Assembly: GCA_020284085.1 (NCBI GenBank)
Contig: JACEVL010000158.1
Span: forward strand, 288,501-352,500
DNA: 64,000 nucleotides
From: Aporrectodea caliginosa
Lineage: Eukaryota; Annelida; Clitellata; Crassiclitellata; Lumbricidae
Reading direction: 5' to 3'
The notes beneath the pieces were generated by a model. That model was not told the DNA's origin. It did no database searches and saw only the letters and a list, made by a program, of their open reading frames with translations. Below, piece by piece: positions 48,601 through 58,039 of this stretch (positions within the stretch are counted from its first letter, which is position 1; each line of letters starts with the position of its first letter). A program made the position numbers and the translations under genes.

Positions 48601-51103
48601 CTTCTATCACTTTCTTTCGCTGACTCTGCAATCTCGTCGTTACATTCGCTTGCACATCTCCTTGTATCATTTTCACTTGTGGCACGGCTTTAAGTTCTGC
48701 AATGATTTCTGGATGCAACAAGAATCTTTCTGTGCTTCCCATTTTTGCAATACTAGCACACATCAATGTCACATAAGGTGTAAGTGAACATTTGACTTTA
48801 TGCGGAATTACCTCTTCTTCCACATCGTTACAACACAGCCTTACATCAACTTTCACCAACTTTGCAGGAATGGCATCTCCTGCCACGCATTGTAAGTTCA
48901 CTTTTCCAATCTGCTCCACCTTCATGCCTTCCAGTAATTCTTCACTAATCACCGGAACCTCTGCTCCAGAATCAATCAGTGCTTTTACTTTCACTGGTTC
49001 TTTTCCTGCTGTTCCACGAATCTCTACCTCGACGTACTGCAATACCACTTTCTTCAATGTTGTACTTTCATCTTTTCCAGCCATTTCTTTCTGCATTCCA
49101 TTGTGCAATAGAATTTCTTTCTGAATATCAGGTGAAAGGTGACATTTCATCACTGACTTTACTTCAGTTTCATTGTTCTGATGTTCTGTGGCTTGACTTT
49201 CTGAATTGTCAACCACTTGAATTCGATTCACCCTCGAATTTTCTTGTTTTCCGCCATAATTTGAGGTTGTAACCGGAACTGGACAGAATTTCATCAAATG
49301 CCTGTCTGATCCACAGTTGTGACAACGTTTCACCACTGCACCACGTTGTTCAATGCTTTCTTTTCTCTTATATGGAGTAAACGATGCATTGCCTTCTCTC
49401 GCGACAAACCTTGGTGGTGATTTGTTATATACCTGACGTTGTCTGGTCATCATCGACTCTCTATTCTCGTGAACAACCGGAGAATTTGGTTTCACTTCTG
49501 CACCTCTGAACTGATTTCCTGTTTCTTGATTGCTCTTCCAATGAAAACCAAAATTTGGAGTGAACTGTTGATTTCTTTTGCCATTGGGAACAAAACCAAA
49601 ACTTGTCTTATTCGGAATTGCCAAACCAATTCTATTATTCACATGAATGTCCGCTAGGTCTGCCACAACACTAGCTTCGTAACAATCAGTTCCTTCCTTC
49701 GACAATACAAACTGTAGTGGACCTGGTGGTAGTGATTCTTTCAACTTATCCGCCACTAATAAATCAAACAGCTTCTCAAAATTCTTATCCACTTTGCGAC
49801 TTTTCACATAATAGTTCAACAAGTTCTTCAGCCTTGCTGTAAACATTGTATACGTTTCTTCAGCTGTCTTCTTCGCATCAATAAACTTCGATCTGTACTC
49901 TCTCGGTGTCAACTTGAATTCTTTTAACAAGTGCTGTTTCACGATCTCATAATCGTCTAAATCAGCGAATGACAATCTGTTTAGAACAGTTCTAGCTTTC
50001 GGAGTCATCAATGGCAATAGTAACTTCACCCAGAATTGTTCCTGCACGTTGAAACTACGAAACGCATTCTCAACCGTTTCGAAATATAATGGCACCTCCA
50101 TCATATCGTTTGGCATTTTGGGTAAGACGTGTTTCATGGCATCACCAATTTTCTTTATTTTAGACACCATCGTTTCACTTTCTTCCTGTTTCCTTTTCTC
50201 TTCTTCTCGTTCTTCTTTCCTTCTTTGTTCTTGTGCTTCTCTATTTTGCTTCTCCTCTTTGAGTTGTGCTTCTTTTAATGCTATTTTTGTTTTTTCCAAC
50301 TTTAAACGTTCTTGTCTTTCCTCTTCCGCCTTCTCCATACTTTCTTTCTGTAATTTCAGTTCTTCTTGTCTAACCTCTTCTGCTCGCTCCAACTCTGAAA
50401 TTCGCACTTTTTCCTTTTCTTCTTCACGTAGTCTCTTCTCTTCAATCTGTTGCTGACGTATCTCTTCGTCACTTTTCCGCGCCCTTTCAAATTCAATCAT
50501 CTGCTCTAATCTTCTCCTTTCAGCATCTTCTCTATCTCTTCTCAATTGCTCTAATTGAATCTCAAATTGCTGCTTTTGCAACTCAAGTTCTGCCACACGA
50601 ACTTGCTCTGCTTTCTCTTCTTTCTCTCTCTGAAGACGTTCTGCCTTCTCTTCTTTCTCTCTCTGAAGACGTAATTCTTCCTGTCTTGCATTCTCTGCTT
50701 TCTCTTCTTTCTCTCTCTGAAGACGTAATTCTTCCTGTCTTGCATTCTCTGCTTTCTCTTCTTTCTCTCTTTGAAGACGTAATTCTTCCTGTCGTATTTC
50801 TTTCTCTTCTTGTCTCCGTTTCTCCTCTCTTTCTTCTTTCATCATCATCCACTGCATCATCATCTCCATAGACATAAGTCCAGGCGGTTTTTCAATAACC
50901 TTTTCCACAGCACCGCCGACAGCACCTTCTTCTTCTTCTGCTTCTTCTTTAAGCCAGACTTCAGCTAGCGCTTCTAGCATGTCCTCACGTGACATATCTT
51001 CCAGTTTCTCTTCTTCAAAACCAGCCTTCAACAAGCGCTGTTTTAATCTTTCAGAAGACATCTTCTTCAGTTCTGCTTGTTTTTTGACACTTAATTTCTC
51101 CAT
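45638..51103 (-). CDS. Gag-Pol polyprotein, 1821 aa, order PR-INT-RT-RNase H
   Basis: Intact single frame. Residues about 70-310 form a long charged coiled coil with three 18-aa repeats (RQEELRLQREKEEKAENA). Gag core follows, then zinc knuckle CHNCGSDRHLMKFC (about 593), aspartic protease LIDSGAE (about 706), integrase HHCC zinc finger (about 980-1015) and D,D,E core (TVDCVGP, SDQGTNF, GLVERWNQ at about 1046, 1101, 1140), reverse transcriptase from about 1400 with YVDD (about 1554), and RNase H (YCDSSDF, TDHNPL). Integrase lies before RT, the Ty1/copia order, while the RT and RNase H sequences are Ty3/gypsy-like. That combination defines Gmr1-like elements first reported in deuterostomes. Active-site residues are all present. 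Confidence 0.93.
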   Translation of the reverse strand: MEKLSVKKQAELKKMSSERLKQRLLKAGFEEEKLEDMSREDMLEALAEVWLKEEAEEEEGAVGGAVEKVIEKPPGLMSMEMMMQWMMMKEEREEKRRQEEKEIRQEELRLQREKEEKAENARQEELRLQREKEEKAENARQEELRLQREKEEKAERLQREKEEKAEQVRVAELELQKQQFEIQLEQLRRDREDAERRRLEQMIEFERARKSDEEIRQQQIEEKRLREEEKEKVRISELERAEEVRQEELKLQKESMEKAEEERQERLKLEKTKIALKEAQLKEEKQNREAQEQRRKEEREEEKRKQEESETMVSKIKKIGDAMKHVLPKMPNDMMEVPLYFETVENAFRSFNVQEQFWVKLLLPLMTPKARTVLNRLSFADLDDYEIVKQHLLKEFKLTPREYRSKFIDAKKTAEETYTMFTARLKNLLNYYVKSRKVDKNFEKLFDLLVADKLKESLPPGPLQFVLSKEGTDCYEASVVADLADIHVNNRIGLAIPNKTSFGFVPNGKRNQQFTPNFGFHWKSNQETGNQFRGAEVKPNSPVVHENRESMMTRQRQVYNKSPPRFVAREGNASFTPYKRKESIEQRGAVVKRCHNCGSDRHLMKFCPVPVTTSNYGGKQENSRVNRIQVVDNSESQATEHQNNETEVKSVMKCHLSPDIQKEILLHNGMQKEMAGKDESTTLKKVVLQYVEVEIRGTAGKEPVKVKALIDSGAEVPVISEELLEGMKVEQIGKVNLQCVAGDAIPAKLVKVDVRLCCNDVEEEVIPHKVKCSLTPYVTLMCASIAKMGSTERFLLHPEIIAELKAVPQVKMIQGDVQANVTTRLQSQRKKVIEVEEESETESSSEEENESDDQQSLMQDGITAEMSEQEMAACKNGNVNETKEDNECDVEIGDLFEEDEKDEEQQMQIADAKKFEEQQRQDESLKAWWTLAPDKESEFCVVNGLLYKRYRILEQTIYQLVLPKERRMKVMELAHESVFGGHLGEEKTRERIKLSFTWPKMRRDIVKFCKSCEKCQLKARSLVMDRVPITPIPREDVAFRRITVDCVGPIEPASAAGHKYCLCIVDSCTRWPTVFLLKSLTAKAVCDALMELFMNVGVPSVITSDQGTNFTASLTREFLNLMGCSPRFDTPGHPEAAGLVERWNQTFKKMIHHVIVDNPRQWHKVIPFTVWALREVPNATTGIAPYMLVYGKIPRGPLAILKESWTREINLPPHIGIQPEKYLKDMKANMEKALLFAESYSREKQLQYTNQYNKRAKHKEFEPGEKVIVLYPTSTNKLISRWHGPCTVIQRRSKYSYLIDMGDDCRKIIHANKIRKYITRAMSCGLIVEEDEDFGSVVELLTKNDLQDEKNSLNLDPEQISHLTLSQQKQLLEVLNKYSDRFSEKPGLCTLVEHEIELKPEFREKEFMAYRIPLIYRAEVERQIKEMLQANIIKPSSSRMASPLVIVKKKDGSLRLACDYRYINSFTVDCKYPMPIVKDVLHKVGKSNVISIFDCRSAYWTCPVKQTDQWKTAFVTHNGLYEFTRVPFGMINSGRTFVKAINMVLQPINEFAEPYVDDIAVHSDDWKIHLQHLDAYLMQMRLHNITLNLKKCIFGKSEVKFIGHVVGSGTIQMNPDRIESLINLKTPETKKQVKQLLGFFGYYRQFIKDFAQIAKPLSDLTSKHVSDKIDWTDRHQQAFNLLKDAVRSKVVLYVFDVGKPFNLYCDSSDFAVGAVLTQMDDKGIERPVSFISQKLTDTQKRWATVEKEAYAIVWALNKLKEIIIGSKVHIFTDHNPLTYLTESMSKSAKLVRWALALQTFDVEVNYKKGRLNVVADCLSRL

Positions 51104-51271
51104 CTTACTTCTTTACTTCAGTGCTGTCCTTTCTGGAAAACACGAGTTTTCTTTTGTGTTTGAAGTATTGGGGATTGTTCTTTGTTTGATAACAACCAAC
51201 TTTTATACCTTTGTCGTTGAGGCTTTCGTTGTCGTAGATTTACCAATGATTTGAATGCGTATTCACCAGTC

Positions 51272-51385
51272 GACGTTGTTTCGAATCCCAGACGTTGTTT
51301 CGAATCCCAGACGTTGTTTCGAATCCCAGACGTTGTTTCGAATCCCAGACGTTGTTTCGAATCCCAGACGTTGTTTCGAATTCCA
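51272..51385 (-). repeat. Six 19-bp repeats next to the primer-binding site
   Basis: Unit 'gacgttgtttcgaatccca' on the plus strand, starting at 51272, 51291, 51310, 51329, 51348 and 51367. Each unit carries a T-arm-like 'gtttcgaatccca'. The array lies in the leader between the primer-binding site and the ATG. Confidence 0.9.
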
Positions 51386-51400
51386 CCGCTGCTGCCACCA
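51382..51400 (-). promoter_or_regulatory. Primer-binding site, tRNA-Leu-like
   Basis: Five bases inside the 5' LTR the minus strand reads TGGTGGCAGCAGCGGTGG. Its complement ends GCTGCCACCA, like the 3' end (with CCA) of tRNA-Leu, with one extra GCT. Identification rests on remembered tRNA-Leu sequence. Confidence 0.6.
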
Positions 51401-51405
51401 AATAA

Positions 51406-51837
51406 TGTCACCAACTCTTTTCTTTCTTAGTTGTGACCTACCTCAAGAACTTTCCTTATCTCTACATATAAATTGCTCAACGTCTTCTAACTGTTTAAGA
51501 ATTAAATTGACACAGTTCTTTGAATGTTTCTTTCTTTCTTCAAACACAGTTTAATAACAACAAACTCAACTCTTGCCTTAAAACAACTGTACTACACTGT
51601 ATAGTTCAAATTCACTGTCATCAGCAGTTTCTAAGTTTGGCGCGCTAACTGCACGTGTAAAGAGAATCTACCGTCAGCCAATGTTTAGGCTACTTTAGGC
51701 CAAGCGCCCACGAGCCGACAGCGCAACTAAGGCCTAAGACTAAAACGCTTAACAATCGATACACATTATATATATATATATATATATCAACCTAAAGAAC
51801 ACCTGTGCTCATTATATATGCAAAACACTTGTTCACA
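51406..51837 (-). repeat. 5' LTR of the Gmr1-like element (full length)
   Basis: 432 bp, ends TG...CA, inner edge five bases from the primer-binding site. Retains the ~66-bp segment ('tagttcaaattcactgtcat' onward) that the other LTR lacks. Confidence 0.92.
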
Positions 51838-52090
51838 AATATATTTCCGGTTTCTCGTTTTGTCTTTCTCCTCATCTTCTCGTTCCCCTTAAATTCTTAC
51901 CTTCGTCTTGCTTCTCTTTCTGAATTTTTGACTAGCTCAACTAAACAGCCTGTGACACAATACATAATACATTACATCAACCCTATAATCGAGTTAGTAA
52001 ATCATTTATTTAACCGCATATCCAGTCTTTTATGGTCTTTTCAATTCTTTTTTGTTTAAGAGCGGACCTAGTATAGTATAGTATAGTAAG

Positions 52091-52266
52091 GATCCTGAGT
52101 GGCCGACTGGGTTGGTAGCCTGCTCGTCACGCCGGCGCCCCGGGTTCGCTTCCCGGTCGGTTTATCAGAGATTAATTTCTCGGATCTTTACTGCGGGTGG
52201 CTCGGTCGCATTATAAACGTGGAGTACAATACAATACAATACAATACAACACAACACAATACAACT
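52091..52266 (+). mobile_element. tRNA-derived SINE, second family
   Basis: Box A-like 'gagtggccgactggg' and box B 'gggttcgcttccc' are followed by a short body and an (acaat)n tail (52226-52262). It directly precedes another SINE. Confidence 0.75.
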
Positions 52267-52500
52267 GGGGCGCGGTGGCATAGGGGTATGTTCGGTGCCT
52301 TGCAGCTGGAGGGCTGCGGGTTCGAATCCACCTCAAACGCCGCCGCGTAGGGACCCTGGGCAAGTCCTTAACTCGCAATTGCTCATGCGCTTCGGCGTGA
52401 AACTCCGATTCAGCGTCAGCGCTGTAGTCGGGAGCGCCTCTGAATCCCGAAGGGGCGCTATAACAAGTGTTCAATTACAATTACAATTACAATCAATTAC
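52267..52500 (+). mobile_element. tRNA-derived SINE, same family as 13966-14246
   Basis: Begins 'ggggcgcggtggcatagggg', box B 'gggttcgaatcc', body 'gacccugggcaagtcctt'-type block, and the LINE-shared 3' end 'gggagcgcctctgaatcccg' with 'ggggcgctata', then an (attaca)n tail. One head only. Confidence 0.85.
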
Positions 52501-52574
52501 AATTACAATAGTCTTTAAGGCCTAATTGTCTTTAAGGCTTATGGGTAAGCCCTTTTGACTGCAGAAATTGAATC

Positions 52575-53040
52575 CATTTCTATCTATCTATCTATCTATG
52601 GAATTTATATAGCGCCCCTTCAAGATAACTACTCAGAGGCGCTCCCGACCCAGGCCCGGTCAAAGAGGAAGGTCTTAAGTAGTCTATAGAAAGATTCAGA
52701 GAGGTCTCGCGGGAGAGAACGAAGGTCTGAGGGGAGGCTATTCCAAAAAGCAGGACCAACGATCGAGAAAGCCCGACGCTGTCTAGTAGCAGAGCGAGCA
52801 TGCGGAACTATGAAGTCACCTCTAGAGGCCGAGTGCAGAGATCGGCGACCAGAGCATGCCGAGGTTAGAGTAAAGAGCTCCCGGAGATAGACAGGTGATC
52901 TGCCCAGAAGTCAGGCCAGAACACAGTGCCAGACAATGGAGGAGACCCTATAATGGATGCGCTGCTGGACCGGGAGCCAGTGGAGGACATCACGCATAAA
53001 TGCAGAGATGTGGCCAAACTTAGGGACACCACCAATTAGA
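52575..53040 (-). repeat. Truncated LINE with C-terminal coding
   Basis: The minus strand reads RGDFIVPHARSATRQRRAFS, FSIVGPAFWNSLPSDL and LLKTFLFDRAWVGSASE, then 'ggggcgctatataaatt' and a (TAGA)n tail. This shows that the widespread 'tatagcgccccttcaag' segments are the end of a LINE ORF. Confidence 0.85.
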
Positions 53041-53369
53041 CCACCATTTGTCTTAGAACGTTCCTTATCTTTAATACCTAAAAGTATAGGATTTCAGCTT
53101 ATTTACGACCAGGATCTGTAGACCTAGGCCTACTTGTGGTAAAATGTCAAAACATAGGCATATCAAATTCTGTGTGTGCGTTTGCGTGTATGTGTGTGTG
53201 TGTGTGTGTTGGTGAGTGCGTATGCAGGTGTGTGGACCACAGTGAGGTGGGGTGTAGGTGTGTGGGTGGACTGCATGTTTGCGTGCTATTTGGGACTGGT
53301 AAATAGGCTTAGTAGGCCTACGGTGAGACTTAAGGAAGGAAACAGTCGAATGGGCAGGCAATCAATCAA

Positions 53370-53780
53370 CTAAATCAGAATTTATATAGCGCCCCTTCAG
53401 ATCCCTACTCAGAGGCGCTCCCGACACACGTCAAATGGGAAAACGTACTCTTAAGCAGCGAATGGAACTGAGAGCAGCTAGCACTTGGGAGGTGGCGTAT
53501 AGCCAGAGGGAGCTCACCTCATTCCATGTTGTCTGGCCAACAACAGAGAAGGATCGGCGCTGCATTGTAGCGGTGCGGGCAAATGGAACTGTCTAGTCAC
53601 CATGAACGGAAGAGCGCAGCGCACGGCGGCTTCTGTATGAGGACACAAGGCGGCAGAGTTCGCGTAGATATATGAGGGATTCGAATTTCGAACCCGAGAG
53701 GCACCTCCACACCAAGGAAGCGACCGACCCTAAAAGAGATACGTTGAGAGATTGGGAGTCAGTGCAGTACCTCCCGCTTG
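53370..53780 (-). repeat. Truncated LINE copy
   Basis: Plus-strand start 'atttatatagcgccccttca' then 'ggcgctcccgaca', followed by sequence aligning with the LINE C-terminal region at 44441-45150, with frame breaks. Confidence 0.75.
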
Positions 53781-54112
53781 TTTTCGGAAATTCGATCAGT
53801 TTTGTCCAATCCGCTGATTAGTCAACATGGAACTTAAATTGTTTGGCCTAAGTACTAAGTTTTCTGTCGTTTTCCGATACATCTGATTTCCCACCTCGAT
53901 TGATTAAATGTTTGCAATAATTATTAATTTGCACAGACTAATAATGTGTGTGTTCACGCGAAGACTTAATATACCGTTTGTCAATAAAATTGTTATTGCA
54001 TAAATTATACTAACTTGCCGTCTTTGAGTGAGCACACACATCAATGTAATTTATAATTTTAGCGTTGTATAGGTGAAACCCGGTTTTAGCGTCTAAAATT
54101 ATACTTGGTGGC

Positions 54113-54280
54113 ATAGAAGTTGAATCGATGAAAGAATTCTTGCTTAAATAGAAGTTGGATTGATGAAAGAATTCTTGCTTAAATAGAAGTTGGATTGATG
54201 AAAGAATTCTTGCTTAAATAGAAATTGGATTGATGAAAATTGTCTTGCTTAAATCGAAGTTGGATTGAAAAAAATAATAA
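54113..54280. repeat. 35-bp minisatellite
   Basis: Unit containing 'aagaattcttgcttaaatag', about four and a half copies, the outer ones diverged. Confidence 0.9.
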
Positions 54281-54410
54281 TGCTACAATGGGAATAATAC
54301 ATTTAGAACGCTAAAACGACAAATTGACAATTCCTTTGCTTTTTTCTGGCTATTGTCTGATAAGTTACACAGAGTTATTTTAGTCCTGCGTGTCTCTATG
54401 ACTCGATGTA

Positions 54411-54508
54411 CGCGCGCTATTGTCGGCGCGCATTTGTCTTGCGCGCATTTGTCATGCGCGCAATTGTTGGTGCGCGCTTTTGACGGCGCGCTTTTGCCCT
54501 GCGCGCTA
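54411..54508. repeat. CpG-rich short tandem repeat
   Basis: Six to seven units of about 15 bp of the form 'cgcgcatttgtcttg', strongly CpG-rich in an AT-rich setting. Confidence 0.75.
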
Positions 54509-54519
54509 TGGACACCCCG

Positions 54520-54950
54520 TCCAGGGCAACGACAAACTCAACTGCTGCACGTCTCATATATAATCGGACACCATTCGATCACGTCATTGATCTGTTGCGC
54601 GATAAAACTACACTGGCTGCGTGTTTCTCAGCGGATTACTTACAAAACGTGCTTGATAACTTTCTTCTGCATTCAGGTAGCAGACAACCGGAACAGACTT
54701 CGGCTACGATTCTCATTAAAAAATCTGCTTCAAGTCACGCGGTCTTCTACGAGGTTTGACGACTGGTCCTTCGCTGTCGCAGGATCCACTGCGTGGAACA
54801 GTCTTTCAGACCATGTAATGAAAGCCCTCTCTGGAGACTTTTAAACATTCATATAATGACGGTCATTGATTTATTGAACTCATGTACAGCGCCCTTTCCT
54901 TCGGCCTCGGCTGAGTACGGCGCTATACCAATCGTTTTATTATTGTTATT
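54520..54950 (+). repeat. LINE C-terminal fragment with tail
   Basis: Frame-broken translations AARLIYNRTPFDHVI, KLHWLRVSQRITYKTCLITF and FAVAGSTAWNSLSDHV are typical of CR1-type LINE ends. A 3' tail 'gcgctataccaatcgtttta' with a TTATT-type repeat follows. Confidence 0.75.
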
Positions 54951-55008
54951 TTAAGATGTCTTGGGTTACGGGATGTCATGCCACGCCAGAGCCCATCTTG
55001 CACGTCAA

Positions 55009-55035
55009 TATATATGTACATAATGTACATATATA
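55009..55035. repeat. Perfect 13-bp-arm palindrome
   Basis: 'tatatatgtacat' and its exact reverse complement with one base between. The surrounding 54950-55930 bp shows no gene; a (taag)n run at 55490-55516 marks another repeat tail. Confidence 0.8.
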
Positions 55036-55929
55036 AGGGGACTTACGTTGTTTTACCAAACGCCAGCGGTCCCGCAAGTAAGTTTAGGGCTCACGTCCTG
55101 CTTAGGATTATATAACGTCGATCCACAGCATAAAAAAGGAGGGTAACGACAGCAAAATTGCGTATAGTCTTAGAGACATCTTAAGGCAGCCAGAGACCGA
55201 ACCTTACATTCGTCTGAATTTTTCCCAATTAATAAGCGTTACATTTGCTCAGTTTATGACAAACTCTTTTGGCAAGGACCTCGAATACACAGGACTGGAT
55301 AGTCCCTGTGTAAAGTCGTTGTCTGGCGCTTCAAGCGGCAATGTGTAAAACGTCGTTTTTACATACCAAAATGCACTGCGGTTTCTACGAAGGAAATAAT
55401 AATAGTTTTTAAGCAATAAACAATTGCATATGTAGAGTTAAACTTAAACATCATATTTAATATGCGCTGTAATGTCTATTATCTTTAAATATAAGTAAGT
55501 AAGTAAGTAAGTAAGTACGTGCTTTATTGAACCGTCTGCAAACGCACTGCATATGACATTTTTAAATTTAATTTTAAAGCTAGTTTTGCATGGCTTTTGC
55601 AGTGCGCAACCATACTGTTGTGGACCCAAACCATTATCAACAAAATCTTTAGACATAAAACTTACAATACAATACAATACGATACAAATGAAAATTTATA
55701 GCGCGCTTTAACAAGACAGGTCTTGCACGAGAGCTTCGCTACATTAATAGTCATATTATGGGTTTATAATTATATCACACCTATTCTCTTTGTCGGCCTA
55801 AAGTCGGTTTCACAAAAGTTTTAAAACATCGCAGGTCATTTACGAAATTCCCAAAATTAATGCGCTATAAAAATGCCCTTAAGAGATTATATTAATTTTC
55901 ATCATTTTATTTCGACCTAACGGTAGATA

Positions 55930-56060
55930 AGTCATTGTGACGTCATTAGATTCTTCAACTTTGATTACGATGCATTATTATTTGCAATTGGAGCATTGTG
56001 ACGTCATTCGATACTTCAACTTGATGACGATACATTATTACATGCAATTGGGCATATCGA
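55930..56060. promoter_or_regulatory. Duplicated segment with two CRE palindromes
   Basis: Two diverged copies of about 61 bp each contain TGACGTCA (55938-55945 and 55999-56006), the full cAMP-response/ATF site. No nearby transcription start is seen, so regulatory function is only possible. Confidence 0.4.
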
Positions 56061-56091
56061 CTATTAAGCTTACTTAATCCACGATAGACTC

Positions 56092-56254
<163 letters not shown>

Positions 56255-57289
56255 GCCGTTTATTGAATCAACAACAGCACAATTAATTAACAATCAGTCA
56301 TTTAAAAAAATTTTAATCTGCTGATGCCGTCAATAGGACAGCCCTAAAGGATAAAATAATCCGCTATTGCAGGGCTGCTCCTTTTCCACATTACATTTAC
56401 TGATCATGCAAGACGCTTTTTATGATCATGTAATTATAGAAAATTCAACTTAAATAACAATGTTAGGGCTAAATCATAACCAAACAACTAAATAACAAAA
56501 CATTGTAGTAGGCTACAAGATTTAAAACAAACAAGCAAAAAACATCCAAACAAAACAGATTATAATGTTCACAGTTGTACATTATAAGCAATCTTAACTA
56601 CAGGTACAACCTATCGAGTCATATTCTTTTTATGTGTCCAAGAGATAATGTTTCAGTTGAGCTTTAAATTGAGCCATGTGTAATATATTTATTAAATTTG
56701 GACATGGGACAATTAGGCTATATATATAATTATATCGTATCGTATCTAAAGATTTATATAGCGCCTCTCTCAGAATAAGTAAATAAGTAAGTAAGTAAGT
56801 ATGGTCTTTATTACGCCATTTGCAAACGCACAATGGGACAACAGTTATGCAATGATAATTGTAAAGCATCGAAGTAATAATATTGATAATAATAATGCGT
56901 AACAAGCTAAATGCAGGTGGCAGATAATTAATAGTTGTAAAGCATCCTGGTGATAAATCCTTTCCTAGTAAGGGGGTCAGATTGCGGAATGGTACGATTG
57001 TGCGAACGAGGTCTTAGGGTCTTAGGGAGTATCCGGTTTCGCGGATAGGAGGGAGTAATCCGTGTAGGACATGACCAGGATCCGACAAAACGATGCGCTC
57101 TCAGCACGAAAACCCCGGGAAAAAGAATGTTTCCACTGTATTGTACATAATTTTTAATTGTCGTCATTCAGCAGAGCGCTAGGAACGAGATGAGGTCGCA
57201 GATAACGGCTTTCGCATAATATTATAATCAGAAAGATACTTTGGGGGTACTGCTCAGCTGCTATCTTTCTCTTTGACCGCCACTGAAAT

Positions 57290-57800
57290 GTAAATGTATA
57301 CGATTTTATATAGCGACCGTATATGACCTCGCCCTGTTCAATTTTCAATGAATTGATCGGGCGAAATTCTTCACCACATCTGCTCTTTTGAATGGGCGTG
57401 ACGTCATTTAAGGTCACCGTGTACGGACCGTGATAGCCTGATTTAAATCTCTGAAATAAGCCAGCATCCAGTGTTTCCGTTAACGCCCAAATGGTCGTTT
57501 TTACGTCCGTAAAAACGTCCAAAACGTCCACATTTTTCGGTGTGATAGCCGAAAGAAATGAGCTACGTCCAAAAAATTCCAGGTCAGGGCGTAAATACGT
57601 CCTCTTTTTGGACTCTAACGGAAACACTGCCAGCATCGGGAAGAGAACCGCGATCCACACGCTCTCTGACATAGAGGAGTGTGGGACGCAGTATATAATT
57701 ATACGCTCTAACCAATATACCAGACTGCTGCAGAAGTCTTCACTAAGATTAAATTCCGAGTTAGCGAGTGGGATCAAAATTTGTATGGACGATTTTATAG
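57290..57800 (-). pseudogene. Unrecognised open frame interrupted by a MITE
   Basis: If the 161-bp MITE and one target copy are ignored, the minus strand reads on through YVRERVDRGSLPDAGLFQRF and GYHGPYTVTLNDVTP to GEVIYGRYIKSYTF. I do not recognise it. The 3' end 'ggtcgctatataaaa' resembles the LINE/SINE tails here, so it may be a repeat rather than a gene. Insertion length (169 bp with duplication) changes frame. Confidence 0.3.
57469..57629. mobile_element. 161-bp hAT-type MITE
   Basis: Ends 'cagtgtttccgttaacg' and 'ctctaacggaaacactg' are inverted, with a perfect 8-bp duplication 'ccagcatc' (57461-57468, 57630-57637). Its interior is a near-palindrome around 'acgtccaaaaacgtcc'-type sequence. 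It interrupts a longer open frame on the minus strand. Confidence 0.9.
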
Positions 57801-58039
57801 AAATGTTGAACTATTGTAACACAGCATTATAGTAGGCCTGCTGTGTCTTTGTTGGCAGTCTGTAGGCCTATCTTATTAGTGCAGAGCTAAAAAGTCCTCA
57901 AAAAAGTGATGTAAGCGGCAAGTCATGTTCATTTTTGCCAACATACTTTTTTATACTAATTCGACCCTACTGATTACGAAAATCGCTGTTGCCAAGCTGG
58001 ATTCTTGGCCTGAAGGTCATTTCAAGGGCAGAAAAACTG

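Larger units (their letters stand above)
45157..51837 (-). mobile_element. Gmr1-like Ty3/gypsy LTR retrotransposon, 6.7 kb
   Basis: LTRs at 45157-45522 (366 bp) and 51406-51837 (432 bp) begin TG and end CA and are nearly identical apart from about 66 bp missing from the first. A 5-bp target duplication AATAT flanks the element (45152-45156, 51838-51842). On the minus strand the 5' LTR is the right one. A primer-binding site like a tRNA-Leu 3' end follows it, and a purine tract (aaagaaagggaaggagg) precedes the 3' LTR at about 45525-45545. The single ORF is intact. Insertion is young by its LTR similarity. Confidence 0.93.

Noticed and set aside
48214..50456. Several 60-159-codon plus-strand open frames
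   Set aside because: Antisense shadows of the intact gag-pol frame on the minus strand.
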